A stretch of 64,000 nt of DNA from Halonotius roseus (GTDB lineage: Archaea; Halobacteriota; Halobacteria; Halobacteriales; Haloferacaceae). Of this stretch, positions 7,596 through 17,898 are shown in pieces (within the stretch, counting starts at the first letter, position 1; the number at the start of each line of letters is the position of its first letter). Below the pieces are notes generated by a model, which was given only the letters and a program-made list of their open reading frames with translations, did not search any database and was not told where the DNA came from. The translations under genes were made by a program, and so were the position numbers. Location: positions 344,765 to 408,764 of the forward strand of contig NZ_SESI01000002.1 of the NCBI RefSeq assembly GCF_006861655.1, given 5' to 3'.

Positions 7596-8504
7596 TCAGA
7601 CGCCGCGGCCCTGCAGCTTTTCATCCTCGTCGAGATCGACATTCGCCTGCCCGCGCATCCCCTTGCCGGGATCTTTGGCAATCTCCTTCAGCGTCTCGGG
7701 GTCGTCGTAGTTGGTGACCGCCTCAACGATCGACGAGCCCATCGCCGGCGGGTTTTCCGCACCGAAGATGCCGGAGCCGACGAAGATGCCGTCACAGCCG
7801 AGCTGCATCATCAGCGCGGCGTCAGCGGGCGTGGCGATCCCGCCGGCGGCAAAGTTGACCACGGGGAGCCGGCCCATCTCGGCGGTCTCGTGGACGAGCT
7901 CCCGCGGCGCGCCGTGTTCGCGGGCCCACTCGTCGCGCTCCTCGTAGGCCATCCCGGTGAGCTTGCCGATCGATCGCTGGATGTTGCGCTGGTGGGTGAC
8001 CGCCTGGTTCACGTCGCCGGTGCCGGCCTCGCCCTTGGTGCGGATCATCGCCGCGCCCTCATCGATCCGGCGGAGAGCTTCTGGGAGATTTCGGGCTCCG
8101 CAGACGAACGGTGCGGTGAACTCCTCCTTGTCGATGTGGTAGCGGTCGTCGGCTTGGGTGAGCACCTCGCTTTCGTCGATCATATCCGCGCCCGCCGCTT
8201 CGAGAATCTGTGCCTCGGCGGTGTGGCCGATCCGGCATTTGCCCATCACCGGGATCGAGACCTCCTCGGCGACCGCTTCGAGCGCGCCGGGGTCGGCCAT
8301 CCGGGCGACGCCGCCGCGTTTGCGGATGTCGGCGGGGACGGATTCGAGATGCATCACCGCGACCGCGCCGGCGTCCTCGGCGATCCGGGCCTGTTCGCGG
8401 TTGACGACATCCATGATGACGCCGCCTTTCTGCATCTGTGCGAAGCCGCGTTTGACCAGCGACGTGCCACGCCGCAGCGTCTCTAAATCGGTTGCCTCTG
8501 TCAT
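7596..8504 (-). CDS. pdxS: Pyridoxal 5'-phosphate synthase lyase subunit
   Basis: PdxS makes pyridoxal phosphate from ribose 5-phosphate, glyceraldehyde 3-phosphate and ammonia delivered by PdxT, as part of a dodecameric complex. The 302 residues starting [20 protein letters not shown] form a beta/alpha barrel with [16 protein letters not shown] (with an active-site Lys), [10 protein letters not shown] and [12 protein letters not shown] phosphate-binding loops. ATG at 8504 is preferred over an upstream in-frame one at 8528. pdxT is not adjacent. Confidence 0.95.
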   Translation of the reverse strand: MTEATDLETLRRGTSLVKRGFAQMQKGGVIMDVVNREQARIAEDAGAVAVMHLESVPADIRKRGGVARMADPGALEAVAEEVSIPVMGKCRIGHTAEAQILEAAGADMIDESEVLTQADDRYHIDKEEFTAPFVCGARNLPEALRRIDEGAAMIRTKGEAGTGDVNQAVTHQRNIQRSIGKLTGMAYEERDEWAREHGAPRELVHETAEMGRLPVVNFAAGGIATPADAALMMQLGCDGIFVGSGIFGAENPPAMGSSIVEAVTNYDDPETLKEIAKDPGKGMRGQANVDLDEDEKLQGRGV

Positions 8505-8628
8505 ATATGTGGTTGGGGACGAACGCACTTAACGGGTGTTTTTTTGCAGGTAGCGAGGCAGACAGGAAGTAATAGTCCAAACAGAAGCCGGTCGTTTTCA
8601 GATGATCTCTCGTAGCGGTAACAAGATC

Positions 8629-9111
8629 TCAGGGCGGATTTGTCGCGTCGTTGAGGCCGTCGAAGGTGTCGTTGGCGTAGGCGTATCGCCAGCGTTGGAG
8701 AATCGCTCGCGTGACAAGGCCGATCTCAGAAACCGTAATACAGGACGGCACAACGGGTCGGCTGGGAGCGTCAGGTGGTGGATGGAAGTGTCGTTTCGGC
8801 GCGTCGGGTTTCGGGTGGCAATCAAACCGGAAGTTTCGATCCAGATCGTCGGTGTAGTGCGCTGCGTAGTTTCCGGTCAGACTCCACCGGATATCGATCC
8901 GAGCAGTTGCTGCGTCCCCGACGCCATCTGACAGCGCGACCGAGAGTGTCTGTGGATTCAGTGGATCATCCAGTGTCGCTGTCGTGACCAGCGGCTCCTG
9001 TTCAACGAACAGGTCTCGGATCTCGCGTAACGCTCCCGCGTCGGTGGGGCCAAACACCTCGGACTGCTCGGCTGGCTGAGAAGGCTGAGAGCGTTCCTCG
9101 TCAGTGGTCAT
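8629..9111 (-). CDS. TumE-like putative toxin, small haloarchaeal protein
   Basis: A 160-residue protein with a disordered N-terminus, a predicted beta-rich core (TLSVALSD, TARIDIRWSL) and a histidine/proline segment RHFHPPPDAPSR followed by a terminal helix. The strand-then-HFHP arrangement recalls TumE/DUF6516 proteins. Its ATG overlaps the stop of the upstream wHTH gene by 4 bp (ATGA), so the two are translated as a pair, as in toxin-antitoxin modules. The family match is from memory; the coupling is seen directly. Confidence 0.5.
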   Translation of the reverse strand: MTTDEERSQPSQPAEQSEVFGPTDAGALREIRDLFVEQEPLVTTATLDDPLNPQTLSVALSDGVGDAATARIDIRWSLTGNYAAHYTDDLDRNFRFDCHPKPDAPKRHFHPPPDAPSRPVVPSCITVSEIGLVTRAILQRWRYAYANDTFDGLNDATNPP

Positions 9112-9719
9112 ACGATGGCTGAGGTGTCGTCGTTGCCATCGTCGCCGCTGTCCGTGCTGGTAAGCTGCCCGGTATGACTCGCTTCACCGATTGCGAGTGC
9201 TGCTTGGGCGAGTGCGAGATTGCGGCGCGTCGTTTGCCACTCCGTGAGGAGCGCGCCGTCGTCGCTGTCTGCGTCATCAACAGACAGGTCACGGGCAAAT
9301 TCCTCGGGGGAATCGACACCGTGTTCCTCGCGCCACTGCTGTATCTGTCGCTTCATGTCGGCGATCCCGGCGGCGATCTCCTCGGGGGTCTGTTCCGAAA
9401 GCAGCGACTGTGCGTGGTCGGTGACAATGGCCGTTTCCGATCGTCGATACTGCGTCGTCTGTCCGTCCTGCGATGTTGTCACCGCCCCAGTATTCACGAG
9501 CGTTCGTAGGTGCTTTCGTGCTGTCGTCGGCGAGACGCGAGCCCGGTCGGCGATCTGTGCCGCAGACACCGGATCGTAGACCCGGCGGATGCTCTCATAG
9601 ACGCGCTCGAAGGGTGTCGTCTCCGCAACCCAGTCGTCAACGACGACATCGTTCACGTCACGCTGGTCGGTGCCGCCATCAAGACGGATTCGGGAAGACG
9701 GGGCTGGGGCCTCGGTCAT
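9108..9719 (-). CDS. Winged-helix regulator, probable antitoxin partner
   Basis: 203 residues from the ATG at 9719 (MTEAPAPSSRIRLDGG). Residues about 40-95 form a winged helix (SAAQIADRARVSPTTARKHL) like ArsR/MarR proteins; the rest is a helical, acidic C-terminus. It resembles haloarchaeal DUF7342-type proteins, a name I give with caution. It is the first gene of a two-gene unit with the TumE-like protein and probably represses their shared promoter. An in-frame upstream start at 9845 is not supported by composition. Confidence 0.65.
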   Translation of the reverse strand: MTEAPAPSSRIRLDGGTDQRDVNDVVVDDWVAETTPFERVYESIRRVYDPVSAAQIADRARVSPTTARKHLRTLVNTGAVTTSQDGQTTQYRRSETAIVTDHAQSLLSEQTPEEIAAGIADMKRQIQQWREEHGVDSPEEFARDLSVDDADSDDGALLTEWQTTRRNLALAQAALAIGEASHTGQLTSTDSGDDGNDDTSAIV

Positions 9720-9852
9720 GATGGTTCTCCCAATGTGGGCGAAGCATAATAATCTGCGGGCCAGTATATTGATTCTCTGAGAGACCACGAGAGCGGTGTT
9801 TGGTTCAAACAGCTGATAAACAACCCCCGAGACGCACCGCTCCACACTGTGA

Positions 9853-9866
9853 GAGAAAATAAAACC
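9853..9866 (-). terminator. T-rich 3' end of the S10/spc operon
   Basis: The minus strand after the secY stop reads GTTTTATTTTCTC, preceded by GC-rich sequence, a usual form of haloarchaeal termination site. No strong hairpin is present. Confidence 0.35.
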
Positions 9867-9884
9867 GCCGCGAGAGAGGATTTC

Positions 9885-11366
9885 CTACTCGTTGCCGAAC
9901 ATCTGGCGCATCATCGGATGCATCTCCATCAGCTGCTCCTCGGCGATCTCCTCGTACAGCTTGTACGTGATTGAGACCGTCAGCAGCAGCCCAGTACCAG
10001 AGACGTTCCCGATGGTGCCGAGCATGTTCGCCATCACCGCAAGCAGCCCGACCAGCGCGCCGCCGATGACGGTCACCTGCGGGATGTACCGCTCCATGAC
10101 CTTCTCGACGACCTGCGGGTTCCGCCGGAAGCCGGGGATCTGCATCCCAGAGTCTTGAATCTGCTCGGCCGTTGCCTCCGGGCCCATCCCGGTGGTTTCG
10201 ACCCAGAAGATCGCAAAGATCGCGCCGCCGATGATCATGAACGTCAGATCAACGGCAACACGGAGACCGATCTGCCAGGGCTCGTTGGGGACTGCGAAGG
10301 CAAACCACATCCAGTCCTGTCTGGACTGAACCGGTGCCATGTAGTAGAACAGCCCGCCGATGACCTGACTCCCGGTTTCGGTGGTCTGGTACTGTCCCAG
10401 CCACGCCGGGAGCTCTCCGAGCTGACTGTAGAGGATCTGACCGATGAACTGGATGTTCGCCTGCAGGGCCCGCACGAGGATCATCGGCAGGACGCTGGCG
10501 TAGATCAGCTTCACCGGGAACCGGCCACGCGCCCCGCGGACGCGGGTGTGGCTCAGCGGGATCTCGACCCGAACCGATTCGGCGTAGACGACGATCACGA
10601 AGATCAACAGCGTCGTGAAGATCGCCAGAATACTCCCCGGATCGAACAGGAGACTCTGGAACCACTGGCCCGTAAACGTCGGGCCAAGCGTGAGGTCACC
10701 AAAGAGGATCCCATACCAGCTCGCAATGATCCCGGTTGTCGTGCCGAGACCCGGCCAGCTGAGGATCCCGCCGATCAGCTGTTGGCTCACGCCGGCGATA
10801 ATGAAGAGGCCGACACCGGAGCCGACCCCCCATTTGCTGACGATCTCATCCAAAAACAGGATGAGAATCCCGCCAACGAACACCTGCGCGAAGATGATCA
10901 GCTGCACCCCGAAGGTGCCGACGCCCAGCGACTGGCCGAGGGCTTGGTTCGCCGGGAGGAAGCCACCACTGAACACCATCGGCGCGGCGGTCAGCGCGGT
11001 CATCACGACGACAAGGAACTTCTGGAGGCCCTGATAGAGGATCTGATCGCGTGGATCATTATCCGTATCCAGGCCCAGGAGGTTCGCCCCGCCAAGCAGT
11101 TGCAGGACAATCGAGGCGGTGACAATCGGGCCGATCCCGACCTGCAGGATCGAGCCCTGCCCGCCGGCGATAATCGAGCGGAACTGTCCAAAGATGTCGC
11201 TGCCTTGGCCACCCAAGCCGAACAGCTGGATGTTCGTCAGGAAGAAGTACACCATGAGGACACTCGCGGTCCACAGGAGCTTCCGTTTGAACGGCACGTG
11301 GCCTTCCGGCCGTGCCACTGTCGGCATGCGGGTGAGAACCGGTTCGGCGGCCTCCTTCCAACCCAT
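9885..11366 (-). CDS. secY: Protein translocase subunit SecY
   Basis: Central channel of the Sec61/SecYE translocon for export and membrane insertion. 493 residues with about ten transmembrane helices, the plug-containing region after helix 1, the cytoplasmic loop ESVRVEIPLSHTRVRGARGR that contacts the ribosome, and a C-terminal MHPMMRQMFGNE. It is last in the ribosomal operon, 3 bp after rpl15, the usual archaeal order, so translocon and ribosome levels are coupled. Confidence 0.97.
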   Translation of the reverse strand: MGWKEAAEPVLTRMPTVARPEGHVPFKRKLLWTASVLMVYFFLTNIQLFGLGGQGSDIFGQFRSIIAGGQGSILQVGIGPIVTASIVLQLLGGANLLGLDTDNDPRDQILYQGLQKFLVVVMTALTAAPMVFSGGFLPANQALGQSLGVGTFGVQLIIFAQVFVGGILILFLDEIVSKWGVGSGVGLFIIAGVSQQLIGGILSWPGLGTTTGIIASWYGILFGDLTLGPTFTGQWFQSLLFDPGSILAIFTTLLIFVIVVYAESVRVEIPLSHTRVRGARGRFPVKLIYASVLPMILVRALQANIQFIGQILYSQLGELPAWLGQYQTTETGSQVIGGLFYYMAPVQSRQDWMWFAFAVPNEPWQIGLRVAVDLTFMIIGGAIFAIFWVETTGMGPEATAEQIQDSGMQIPGFRRNPQVVEKVMERYIPQVTVIGGALVGLLAVMANMLGTIGNVSGTGLLLTVSITYKLYEEIAEEQLMEMHPMMRQMFGNE

Positions 11367-11369
11367 GTA

Positions 11370-11852
11370 TTAGTCCTCGTCAGAGTCGTCGTTTACATCT
11401 TCCGCTTTCTGGCCTGCCTCGGTGAGCTCCGCCGCGCCGCCGGCGTCCTCGATGAGCGCGACCGCGTCGGCACTGAAGGCGTCGGCGGTGACGACCAGCT
11501 CGTTGCGAACCTGGCCGTCGCCGAGCACCTTCACCACGTCAACGTCGTGGCCGGCATCGGCAACATCGCGGGCGTCGATGACGTAGGCGTCACCGTCGGT
11601 CTCCGCGACGTCGTCGGCCGCCAGCAGTGCGGCGTCCTCATCGAGCTTCTGGACGCTGATCTCCGCAACCGAATCTTGCAGCGAATCCGGCCGCGTGAAG
11701 CCGTGTTTGCCGATCGGCTCGTAGTTGTGGAACTCGTGTTTGTCACGGCCCGCGCGACCGCGGCCGCCACGGTGGCCGGCACCGCGCCGGTTTTTGTGGG
11801 AGCCGCCGCTGTGGGTGCGGGAGCCGCGCTGTCTGCGTTTTTTCGATCCCAT
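11370..11852 (-). CDS. rpl15: Ribosomal protein uL15
   Basis: Large-subunit protein that wraps 23S rRNA near the tunnel side. 160 residues: the N-terminus MGSKKRRQRGSRTHSGGSHKNRRGAGHRGG (shown here as positions 1-30, Arg/Gly/His rich) threads the rRNA, followed by an acidic globular domain ending EDVNDDSDED. Its ATG overlaps the rpl30 stop by 1 bp. Typical archaeal length. Confidence 0.95.
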   Translation of the reverse strand: MGSKKRRQRGSRTHSGGSHKNRRGAGHRGGRGRAGRDKHEFHNYEPIGKHGFTRPDSLQDSVAEISVQKLDEDAALLAADDVAETDGDAYVIDARDVADAGHDVDVVKVLGDGQVRNELVVTADAFSADAVALIEDAGGAAELTEAGQKAEDVNDDSDED

Positions 11853-12316
11853 TATCGCATCGCCTCCAGGAGCGCGTCGATATCCTCGGTCTCATGCGTA
11901 CCGAGCTGGCCGCCCTCGACGACCGGGTGTTTGATCCCGTCGTGACCGCCGCGTGGCGGGTGGAGACGGACAACCGGTGCCAGGCCTTCGTCGCGGAGTG
12001 TCGTCTCCTCGGCGACGAGAGCCTCGGCAAGCGCGTCGACATCGGCGTAGTCGGTGTTGTCGGCGACCCACGCGTCGTCAACGTCACCGTCGCCCTCGGC
12101 GGGCTCGCCGCGGCGACTGAGCAGCGTGGCCACCGTCTCGACGCTCGGTTCGCCGAAGGCAACGTAATCGTTGACCTTCGTGATCATGCCGCGGTAGGTG
12201 TCGGTCTCCGGGACAAACGTGACGTGGTTCGTGCTGTGAAGATTCAGCATCTTCAGGGTGTCACGCACGTCCTGAGACATGTTGACCTCGCCGCGGAGCT
12301 GAACGATCGCCTGCAT
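11852..12316 (-). CDS. rpl30: Ribosomal protein uL30
   Basis: Large-subunit protein. 154 residues, the long archaeal/eukaryal form: the L30 ferredoxin-like fold [20 protein letters not shown] at the N-terminus, then an acidic extension ending DIDALLEAMR. 1-bp overlap with both neighbours indicates coupled translation. Confidence 0.95.
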   Translation of the reverse strand: MQAIVQLRGEVNMSQDVRDTLKMLNLHSTNHVTFVPETDTYRGMITKVNDYVAFGEPSVETVATLLSRRGEPAEGDGDVDDAWVADNTDYADVDALAEALVAEETTLRDEGLAPVVRLHPPRGGHDGIKHPVVEGGQLGTHETEDIDALLEAMR

Positions 12317-12963
12317 TATTCGTTGGCCTCCTGTTGGACGGCTTGCGCGCGCTGTGGTGTCCGCGCCTCGCCGGCGTTCTCCAAGGCGTTGTAGGTTGCC
12401 TTGGCGAGATTGAGCGTCGTCCGGGTGTTGCCGTGAGACTGTGTCCAGGCGTCCTGGACGCCGGCCAGCTCAAGGATGTTCCGGACGGTTTCGGCTGCCG
12501 CCAGCCCGAGGCCCTGTGGGGCGGGCTTGATCTGGACGGTCACCGAGCCGGCCTTCCCTTCGGCGTTGCGGGTCAGGGAGTTGACGCCACCGGCGGAGTC
12601 CTCCCAGGATCCCGAGCCGCGGTCGACCTTGATGATGTTCAGTTTGGCAACGTCGATGGCCTTCTCGATCGCGCCGCCGACCTGCTCGTCGCGGGCCTGG
12701 GCGTAGCCGAGATAGCCGTCGCGGTTGCCGATGACACAGACACAGCGGAACTTGACCCGGCGACCCGAGTCGGTCATCCGCTGAACCATGTTGATGTCAA
12801 GCACCTCATCTTCCAGCCCCGGGAGGAGCTGGTCGACGAGTTCGGGCTCCTTCAGCGGAAGCCCGGACTCCATGGCCTGATCCATCGTCGTGATATCGCC
12901 GTCCTGTACCTTGCGGCCGAGCCGCGTGCGCGGTTCCCAGCCGTCGTTGTTACTTTGGCTCAT
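12316..12963 (-). CDS. rps5: Ribosomal protein uS5
   Basis: Small-subunit protein affecting decoding accuracy and mRNA entry. 215 residues with the S5 double-stranded RNA-binding fold ([20 protein letters not shown] at about 68-87) and the C-terminal S5 domain containing [21 protein letters not shown]. Overlaps rpl18 by 4 bp. Confidence 0.96.
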   Translation of the reverse strand: MSQSNNDGWEPRTRLGRKVQDGDITTMDQAMESGLPLKEPELVDQLLPGLEDEVLDINMVQRMTDSGRRVKFRCVCVIGNRDGYLGYAQARDEQVGGAIEKAIDVAKLNIIKVDRGSGSWEDSAGGVNSLTRNAEGKAGSVTVQIKPAPQGLGLAAAETVRNILELAGVQDAWTQSHGNTRTTLNLAKATYNALENAGEARTPQRAQAVQQEANE

Positions 12964-13514
12964 ACGTCCTCCTGCAGTGTCTCAAGCACATCGTCGAAGT
13001 GCTCGGGTAGTTCCGTGGCGTCGAACTCCCCGCTGTACAGCGGCTCGTCGAGCTGCTCGGCGTAGTCGGCGATATGCTCGCCGCGATTACGCGACCAGTC
13101 GGCCAACACGTCGTCGCTGTGGGGGATTTCGAGACCCGCGTCGATCGCTCCTTCCTGTACCGAAAACACCTTGTTACCCGGCGTCGCCGTTCGCAGCCCG
13201 ATGTCGAGGACGGCCTCGTCGTGGCCCTCCGCGACAGCGCGGCTACCAAGCAAAAAGCCGGTCAGATACGCGCTGGGAACGTTTCCCGTGGGGGCCTCCC
13301 AGCCGTAGTCGTCGAGCTCCTCGCTTGTGGCGGCGACGTGGGTGATATCGCCGTTGGGGCCGGTCGTGATCAGCTGCGCCCTGACGTGGCTGTTGCTCGT
13401 CCGGGCGACCAGACGGGGATCACCGGATTTCAACAGGCGCAACCGTTGGTGGTAATCAGTGCGGCCCTCACGGCGGCGGCGCATCGGCACGCTGTATCGT
13501 GGTCCAGTTGCCAT
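12960..13514 (-). CDS. rpl18: Ribosomal protein uL18
   Basis: Binds 5S rRNA in the central protuberance. 184 residues: basic N-terminus [25 protein letters not shown], 5S-binding core with [15 protein letters not shown], and an acidic archaeal C-terminal helix ending ETLQEDV. Overlaps rps5 by 4 bp and rpl19e by 1 bp. Confidence 0.96.
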   Translation of the reverse strand: MATGPRYSVPMRRRREGRTDYHQRLRLLKSGDPRLVARTSNSHVRAQLITTGPNGDITHVAATSEELDDYGWEAPTGNVPSAYLTGFLLGSRAVAEGHDEAVLDIGLRTATPGNKVFSVQEGAIDAGLEIPHSDDVLADWSRNRGEHIADYAEQLDEPLYSGEFDATELPEHFDDVLETLQEDV

Positions 13515-13972
13515 TATGCGTTCACCTCAATGCCGTAATTCGTTCGCACGTACGCTTCCAGCCGGTCGACACTCTCAAACTCGCCACCGCTGGCTTTGTT
13601 GTACAGCTCGCGGTACTGTGTTCGATCGATCGTTCCCTCCTCACGAAGCTCCTTGAGGCGGGCGCGCTGGGCGCGAATCCGTGCAACCCAGTCGTCCTTC
13701 CGTGCCTCGCGGGCCCCGGATTTCCCTTTGCGGGAGCCGGCCCCGGTCTGGTGGCCGTAGGAACGCTTTTCGGCGCGTTCGCGGGCTCGGCCACGGGAGT
13801 TCGTCTTTGCGTCTTTCGCACGAATGATCCCCTCGTCGACGAGCTCGCGGATGTCGTCGCGGGTGATCGCTTCGGCGATCTCTTCTTGTTCGCCGGGATC
13901 GAGCCAGACGCGGTTTTCGCCGACATCGAGGATGTCAGCGGCCAGCCGCTTCTGGGAACCAAGATCAGTCAT
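13514..13972 (-). CDS. rpl19e: Ribosomal protein eL19
   Basis: Archaeal/eukaryal large-subunit protein forming an inter-subunit bridge. 152 residues starting [23 protein letters not shown], with the long basic helix region [20 protein letters not shown] and the C-terminal [12 protein letters not shown]. Overlaps the rpl32e stop region by 8 bp. No bacterial counterpart, supporting the archaeal origin. Confidence 0.96.
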   Translation of the reverse strand: MTDLGSQKRLAADILDVGENRVWLDPGEQEEIAEAITRDDIRELVDEGIIRAKDAKTNSRGRARERAEKRSYGHQTGAGSRKGKSGAREARKDDWVARIRAQRARLKELREEGTIDRTQYRELYNKASGGEFESVDRLEAYVRTNYGIEVNA

Positions 13973-14684
13973 CGGATTCGACCTCCACTTCGATGTAGGT
14001 TGGGTTCAGCACGCGGATCTCCTCGTCTTCACAGATCTCCTCGATCCGTTCGCGCTTTCGCTCGCCGACCTTGCTGGCGATCCGCACCGCTTGGGTGTCG
14101 CCATCAACATCGTCGAGGTCGTCGGTGTTGTGGACACGGACTTCCTCGAAGCCGCTGGGGTGGAGCCCGCGGGCGGCTTTCGGCGATCGGAACCCGGGGG
14201 CGACCTTCGGCCCGCGGCTCTTCATGCCGCGTCGCTGTTTCGAGAGGGTACCACGCGGGCGACGCCAGGATTCCGGCGTGCGCTTTTTCATGTGGTAGTC
14301 CTGTCGCTTGAAGGCGGGTTTGCCCTCGCGTCGTTTTTGCTGTAGGGCCGATTCGGTCTCCTCGTCGAGCTCGGGTGTCTTGTCGGCGTGACCGCGGGCC
14401 CGAAGCTCGGTTTCGACATCCTCGTCGGGTTCGGCCTCCTCGGCCTCTTCCTCGGTGTCGTCTTCGACCTCGGCCTCGGTCTCCTCGCTGACCTCAAGGT
14501 CGCCGACGCCGGCTTTGATCCGCGCCGCAAGCGCGTTGCCAACGCCGTCGACCTCGCTGAGCTCGCCCTGGCTGGCGGCCTGGATGTCCTCGACGGACTC
14601 GTAGCCGGCCGCACGCAGCGCGTCGGCCTTCGAGGGGCCGACACCGCTGATGTCCTCCAGTGTTTCGGGGGTGTCGTCAGCCAT
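13965..14684 (-). CDS. rpl32e: Ribosomal protein eL32 with HhH-containing N-terminal extension
   Basis: 239 residues from ATG 14684, which has a GGAGG ribosome-binding site 8 bp upstream; a GTG three codons earlier is in frame but would overlap rpl6. Residues about 1-60 resemble a helix-hairpin-helix ([20 protein letters not shown]), 60-100 is a strongly acidic linker, and about 110-239 is the eL32 domain ([20 protein letters not shown]). The added N-terminal domain is typical of haloarchaea. Confidence 0.94.
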   Translation of the reverse strand: MADDTPETLEDISGVGPSKADALRAAGYESVEDIQAASQGELSEVDGVGNALAARIKAGVGDLEVSEETEAEVEDDTEEEAEEAEPDEDVETELRARGHADKTPELDEETESALQQKRREGKPAFKRQDYHMKKRTPESWRRPRGTLSKQRRGMKSRGPKVAPGFRSPKAARGLHPSGFEEVRVHNTDDLDDVDGDTQAVRIASKVGERKRERIEEICEDEEIRVLNPTYIEVEVESDD

Positions 14685-14685
14685 C

Positions 14686-15225
14686 TCAGGCACCTCCTGC
14701 CTTCGCCGGCTTCTCGACGATGTAAACCCCGTCCTGGAAGACGCGGTTGTCCTTGTCGGTGACCTTGGTGAGCTGTTCGATATCGGCGGCGGTCTGCCCG
14801 ACAGCCTCCTTGTCAGAGCCCGTCAGGGTGATCTCCTCGCCGTCGATCTGTACGTCCGTGTCGCCGCGGATCGGCGTCCGTCGGGCTGCCTTCTCCCCGA
14901 GGAAGTTCTCGATGACGACTTCGTCGCCTTCGACATCGACCTGCATCGGGAAGTGAGCGTAGTGGACTTCCATCTTGTACTCCCAGCCGTCGGTGACGCC
15001 GTGAACCATGTTGCGAACGTGGCTCTCGAAGGTGCCGACCGTCGCGGTGGTCTTGGCGTCCTCGGCGTCGGTCGAGATGACGACTTCGCCGTCATCGACG
15101 CTAACGTCGATATCGGGGTACCAGAGGCGGCGTGAGACGCTGCCGTCCGGCCCCTCGACGGTGAGGTCGAGATGATCGACCGTCGCCGAAACCTCGTCCG
15201 GAAGTGTGATTGTTGTACTGGTCAT
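14686..15225 (-). CDS. rpl6: Ribosomal protein uL6
   Basis: Large-subunit protein near the factor-binding site. The ATG at 15225 ([19 protein letters not shown]) gives 179 residues and leaves 2 bp to rps8; the longer frame would run deep into rps8 and is rejected. Two repeated L6 alpha/beta modules are visible, the second with [21 protein letters not shown]. Confidence 0.95.
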   Translation of the reverse strand: MTSTTITLPDEVSATVDHLDLTVEGPDGSVSRRLWYPDIDVSVDDGEVVISTDAEDAKTTATVGTFESHVRNMVHGVTDGWEYKMEVHYAHFPMQVDVEGDEVVIENFLGEKAARRTPIRGDTDVQIDGEEITLTGSDKEAVGQTAADIEQLTKVTDKDNRVFQDGVYIVEKPAKAGGA

Positions 15226-15227
15226 TG

Positions 15228-15620
15228 TTAGTAGACGTATGCGATCACCTGGCCACCGATGCCCTGTTCGCGGGCCTCGTAGTGGCTCATGACGCCGTGG
15301 CTCGTTGTGACGATGAGAGAGCCGTAATCGCGGGCCGGGAGGAACCGCTTCTCCCATTTCTCATAGCCGTCTGCCCCAACCGAATACCGGGGCTTGACGA
15401 TGCCACACTCGTTGATCGCGCCTTTCAGTTCGACCTCGAACTCGCCGGCTTTGCCGTTGTCGACGAACTCGAAGCCGTCGATGTATCCTCGGTCGTAGAA
15501 GACCTCAAGGATCGAGCCGATCGTGTTCGAGGCGGGCTGTACGGTGATACCGAGATGGCCGACACTTTCGGCGTTATCGATGCCGGAAAGCGCGCTGGCC
15601 AGTGGATCGTTGCCTGCCAT
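15228..15620 (-). CDS. rps8: Ribosomal protein uS8
   Basis: Primary 16S rRNA binder in the central domain. 130 residues, start [20 protein letters not shown], with the C-terminal signature [22 protein letters not shown] that contacts helix 21. Lies 2 bp from both neighbours. Confidence 0.97.
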   Translation of the reverse strand: MAGNDPLASALSGIDNAESVGHLGITVQPASNTIGSILEVFYDRGYIDGFEFVDNGKAGEFEVELKGAINECGIVKPRYSVGADGYEKWEKRFLPARDYGSLIVTTSHGVMSHYEAREQGIGGQVIAYVY

Positions 15621-15622
15621 AG

Positions 15623-15814
15623 TTAGCTGTACTTCCTGAATCCCATATCGCGGGCGACCTCACGGAAACACTGCCGACAGAGGTTGATGTCGTACTTCCC
15701 GACAAGCCCCTGTTTGCGCTCACACCGCCGGCATTCGAGCTGCTGGCCGGTCTCGGTGTCGGCGACCTCCGTGGTCTCCTCGCTGTCGTCGCTTGTCTGT
15801 TCGCTCTGGCTCAT
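15623..15814 (-). CDS. rps14: Ribosomal protein uS14, zinc-binding
   Basis: 63 residues; a zinc ribbon is formed by Cys28, Cys31, Cys46 and Cys49, then [15 protein letters not shown]. The first 25 residues are an acidic Ser/Thr/Glu extension not needed for the fold. The chosen ATG at 15814 overlaps rpl5 by 4 bp. Confidence 0.95.
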   Translation of the reverse strand: MSQSEQTSDDSEETTEVADTETGQQLECRRCERKQGLVGKYDINLCRQCFREVARDMGFRKYS

Positions 15815-16335
15815 TCGTCGACCTCCACGCTGTATTCGGATTCGAGGTACGCCACTGCGTCCTCGGGGGTCATCCGATGGTTGGACGGGATCGACCGCGT
15901 CTCCCGATCACGTTTCGAGATCCGGTAGCCCGGCCGGACGAGCGTGACGGTCACGTCAAGCCCGTAGATGCCGATCTGTGGATCGTACTCCTGGCTCGGG
16001 AACTCCGTGTGTTCGGCGATCCCGAAGCTGACGTTGCCGGTGTCGTCGAACTGACTTGCGGAGAGATCAGCCAGCGGCAACGCGGTCTCCAGGAAGGCCT
16101 CGGCGTCCTCGTCGCGGAGCGTCGTCTTCGCGCCGATCGGATCGCCCTCGCGGATGTCGTAGGCCTGGACGGTCTGTTTGGCGAGCGTGCGAACGCTCTC
16201 CTGACCGGTGATCTCTTCGAGGATCTCCTGGGCGTTCTGCAGTTCACGCCCGCCCTCGCCGACGCCCATGTGGACGACGACCTTCTCGATCCGCGGCTGG
16301 CGCATCGGGTGGAACTCTGCTGCTGACTCGCTCAT
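15811..16335 (-). CDS. rpl5: Ribosomal protein uL5
   Basis: 5S rRNA-binding protein of the central protuberance that contacts the small-subunit head. 174 residues with the N-terminal [19 protein letters not shown] region and the C-terminal [20 protein letters not shown] segment. 4-bp overlaps on both sides. Confidence 0.96.
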   Translation of the reverse strand: MSESAAEFHPMRQPRIEKVVVHMGVGEGGRELQNAQEILEEITGQESVRTLAKQTVQAYDIREGDPIGAKTTLRDEDAEAFLETALPLADLSASQFDDTGNVSFGIAEHTEFPSQEYDPQIGIYGLDVTVTLVRPGYRISKRDRETRSIPSNHRMTPEDAVAYLESEYSVEVDE

Positions 16336-17144
16336 TCAGCATCAGCCTCCTCGTCTGCGTCGTCGGCCTCGTCGGCAGCCTCATCGTCGGCTGCGTCGTC
16401 AGCATCGTCCGCGCCAGCAGCAGCGTCGCTGCCGGCGGCGAACTCGCTGTCGGCGTCGACGAAGTTCTCGTCGATGACGACGACGTACTCCTCGACCGTC
16501 TCGAAGCCGCCGCTCTCGTTGTTCGCGTACACCGTGTTGGAGCCGCTACCCTGCGTGACAACGATCTCGTCGATCTCGCCGATGTCGCCGGCGTGTTGGC
16601 CGTCGACAGCGGTGACGAGCGCGCCCTCCTCGTAGGTGAAGTGGGCGACGATCGATTTGTCGTCGTTGTCGATGACAAGCGAATCGTTCGTCGCGTACTC
16701 GCCGGCATCCTCGACGCGGATGTTGGTGCCGTCGTGGAGCGTCAGCTGGAAGTCGCCACCGGTGACCTGCTCCTTGCGGTCGATCTTTCCGAGGCGGCTA
16801 CCGGCTGCGTCGCCGTCGATCGGCGTCAGCGCGAGCCGGCCACCCTCATCGGGGAAGACCCGGTAATACTCCTCGCGTTCGGTGAAGGCGATGATGTCGA
16901 ACATGCCGATCGGTCGGCGTTCGTCGCTGATCGCATCGCCGTTGACGAGGATCGAATCCTGGTTGAGCGCGTAGCGCGCTTCCTTCTTCGAGTCAACGTA
17001 GCCCAGCACGTCCCGCAGCAACACGAGCAGCGGCACCCCGTCTTCGCCGTGGGGGCCAGCCCCTGCTTTGACCGTGTACTTCTCGGTCTTCCGCTCGACC
17101 GGCCACGAGTTCGGCACTGAGAGCCGTTTCTGGTGGTTGCTCAT
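16332..17144 (-). CDS. rps4e: Ribosomal protein eS4
   Basis: Archaeal/eukaryal small-subunit protein. 270 residues: an N-terminal basic segment ([19 protein letters not shown]), an S4-like RNA-binding module around 40-90, central eS4 domain, a KOW-like region ([14 protein letters not shown]), then a 40-residue Ala/Asp/Glu tail from about 229. The tail is longer than usual and similar in style to that of uS3. Confidence 0.95.
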   Translation of the reverse strand: MSNHQKRLSVPNSWPVERKTEKYTVKAGAGPHGEDGVPLLVLLRDVLGYVDSKKEARYALNQDSILVNGDAISDERRPIGMFDIIAFTEREEYYRVFPDEGGRLALTPIDGDAAGSRLGKIDRKEQVTGGDFQLTLHDGTNIRVEDAGEYATNDSLVIDNDDKSIVAHFTYEEGALVTAVDGQHAGDIGEIDEIVVTQGSGSNTVYANNESGGFETVEEYVVVIDENFVDADSEFAAGSDAAAGADDADDAADDEAADEADDADEEADAE

Positions 17145-17503
17145 TCGCTATCCTCCTCGCCGCGGAGCCGCGCCTCACGGCGTTCGTCCTCAAGATCCAG
17201 CGTGGTCACGGTGACGTTGCTGGCATCGAGCGGCCGGGGAACCTCCTCCCCGTCGGCTTTCTCGATGGTCACGTCTTCGACGTGAATGACGGCGTCCTTG
17301 AGGTCGACAGTGAGAACTTCACCCTCGGTGCCGGCGAAATCGCCGCGCTGCACCTCGACGGTGTCGCCCGCGTTGACGCGGACGCTGCGGCGCTCGTACT
17401 CCTCGCGGAGGTCGCTCGACAACGGGGCCATGACCTGCTTGTGTCGCTCGTGGAGCGACGCGGTCGCGTCGGCCTGTCGCTGTTTGTGTGGTTGTGTCGT
17501 CAT
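17141..17503 (-). CDS. rpl24: Ribosomal protein uL24
   Basis: Assembly initiator for the large subunit. ATG at 17503 ([20 protein letters not shown]) gives 120 residues and the common 4-bp overlap with rpl14; the longer frame to 17842 is a shadow of rpl14. The KOW motif is at [20 protein letters not shown]. Confidence 0.95.
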   Translation of the reverse strand: MTTQPHKQRQADATASLHERHKQVMAPLSSDLREEYERRSVRVNAGDTVEVQRGDFAGTEGEVLTVDLKDAVIHVEDVTIEKADGEEVPRPLDASNVTVTTLDLEDERREARLRGEEDSE

Positions 17504-17898
17504 ACGATCATACTCGCCGTGGATGCGATGCTCCCGAAGCGTTCGGCGACTTCGCGTGCGATGGGCCCCTTGATGTCGGTGCCGCGGGGCTCCTCGTTTT
17601 CGTCGATGAGGACGGCCGCGTTGTCCTCGAACTTCATGCGAATGCCGTCGGGTCTGCGGATCGGCTTGCGCTGGCGGACGACGACCGCCTCCAGCACCTG
17701 CCGCCGCATTTCGGGCGTGCCCTTGGTGACCGAGACAGTCACCTTGTCGGCAAGCCCGGCTTTGGGGTGTCGATTCTTCGTGCCGGAGTAGCCAGCCACG
17801 CTGATGACGCGCAGTTCGCGCGCCCCACTGTTGTCGGCACACGTGATCAGCGAGCCCTTTTCGAGGCCTTGGGTCACGTCAGCTTTGAGGGCCTCCAT
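17500..17898 (-). CDS. rpl14: Ribosomal protein uL14
   Basis: Large-subunit protein at the subunit interface. 132 residues with the L14 beta-barrel signature [20 protein letters not shown] and [20 protein letters not shown] near the end. 4-bp overlap with rpl24 and 1-bp with rps17. Confidence 0.97.
   Translation of the reverse strand: MEALKADVTQGLEKGSLITCADNSGARELRVISVAGYSGTKNRHPKAGLADKVTVSVTKGTPEMRRQVLEAVVVRQRKPIRRPDGIRMKFEDNAAVLIDENEEPRGTDIKGPIAREVAERFGSIASTASMIV

Noticed and set aside
10155..11945. 596-residue plus-strand frame over secY and rpl15
   Set aside because: Shadow of real minus-strand genes; GC-rich third positions keep antisense frames open, and the translation is Arg/His/Asp rich with no domain.
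17504..17842. N-terminal extension of rpl24 into rpl14
   Set aside because: The extension lies in a different frame over a conserved uL14 gene; ATG 17503 gives the family length and a normal 4-bp overlap.
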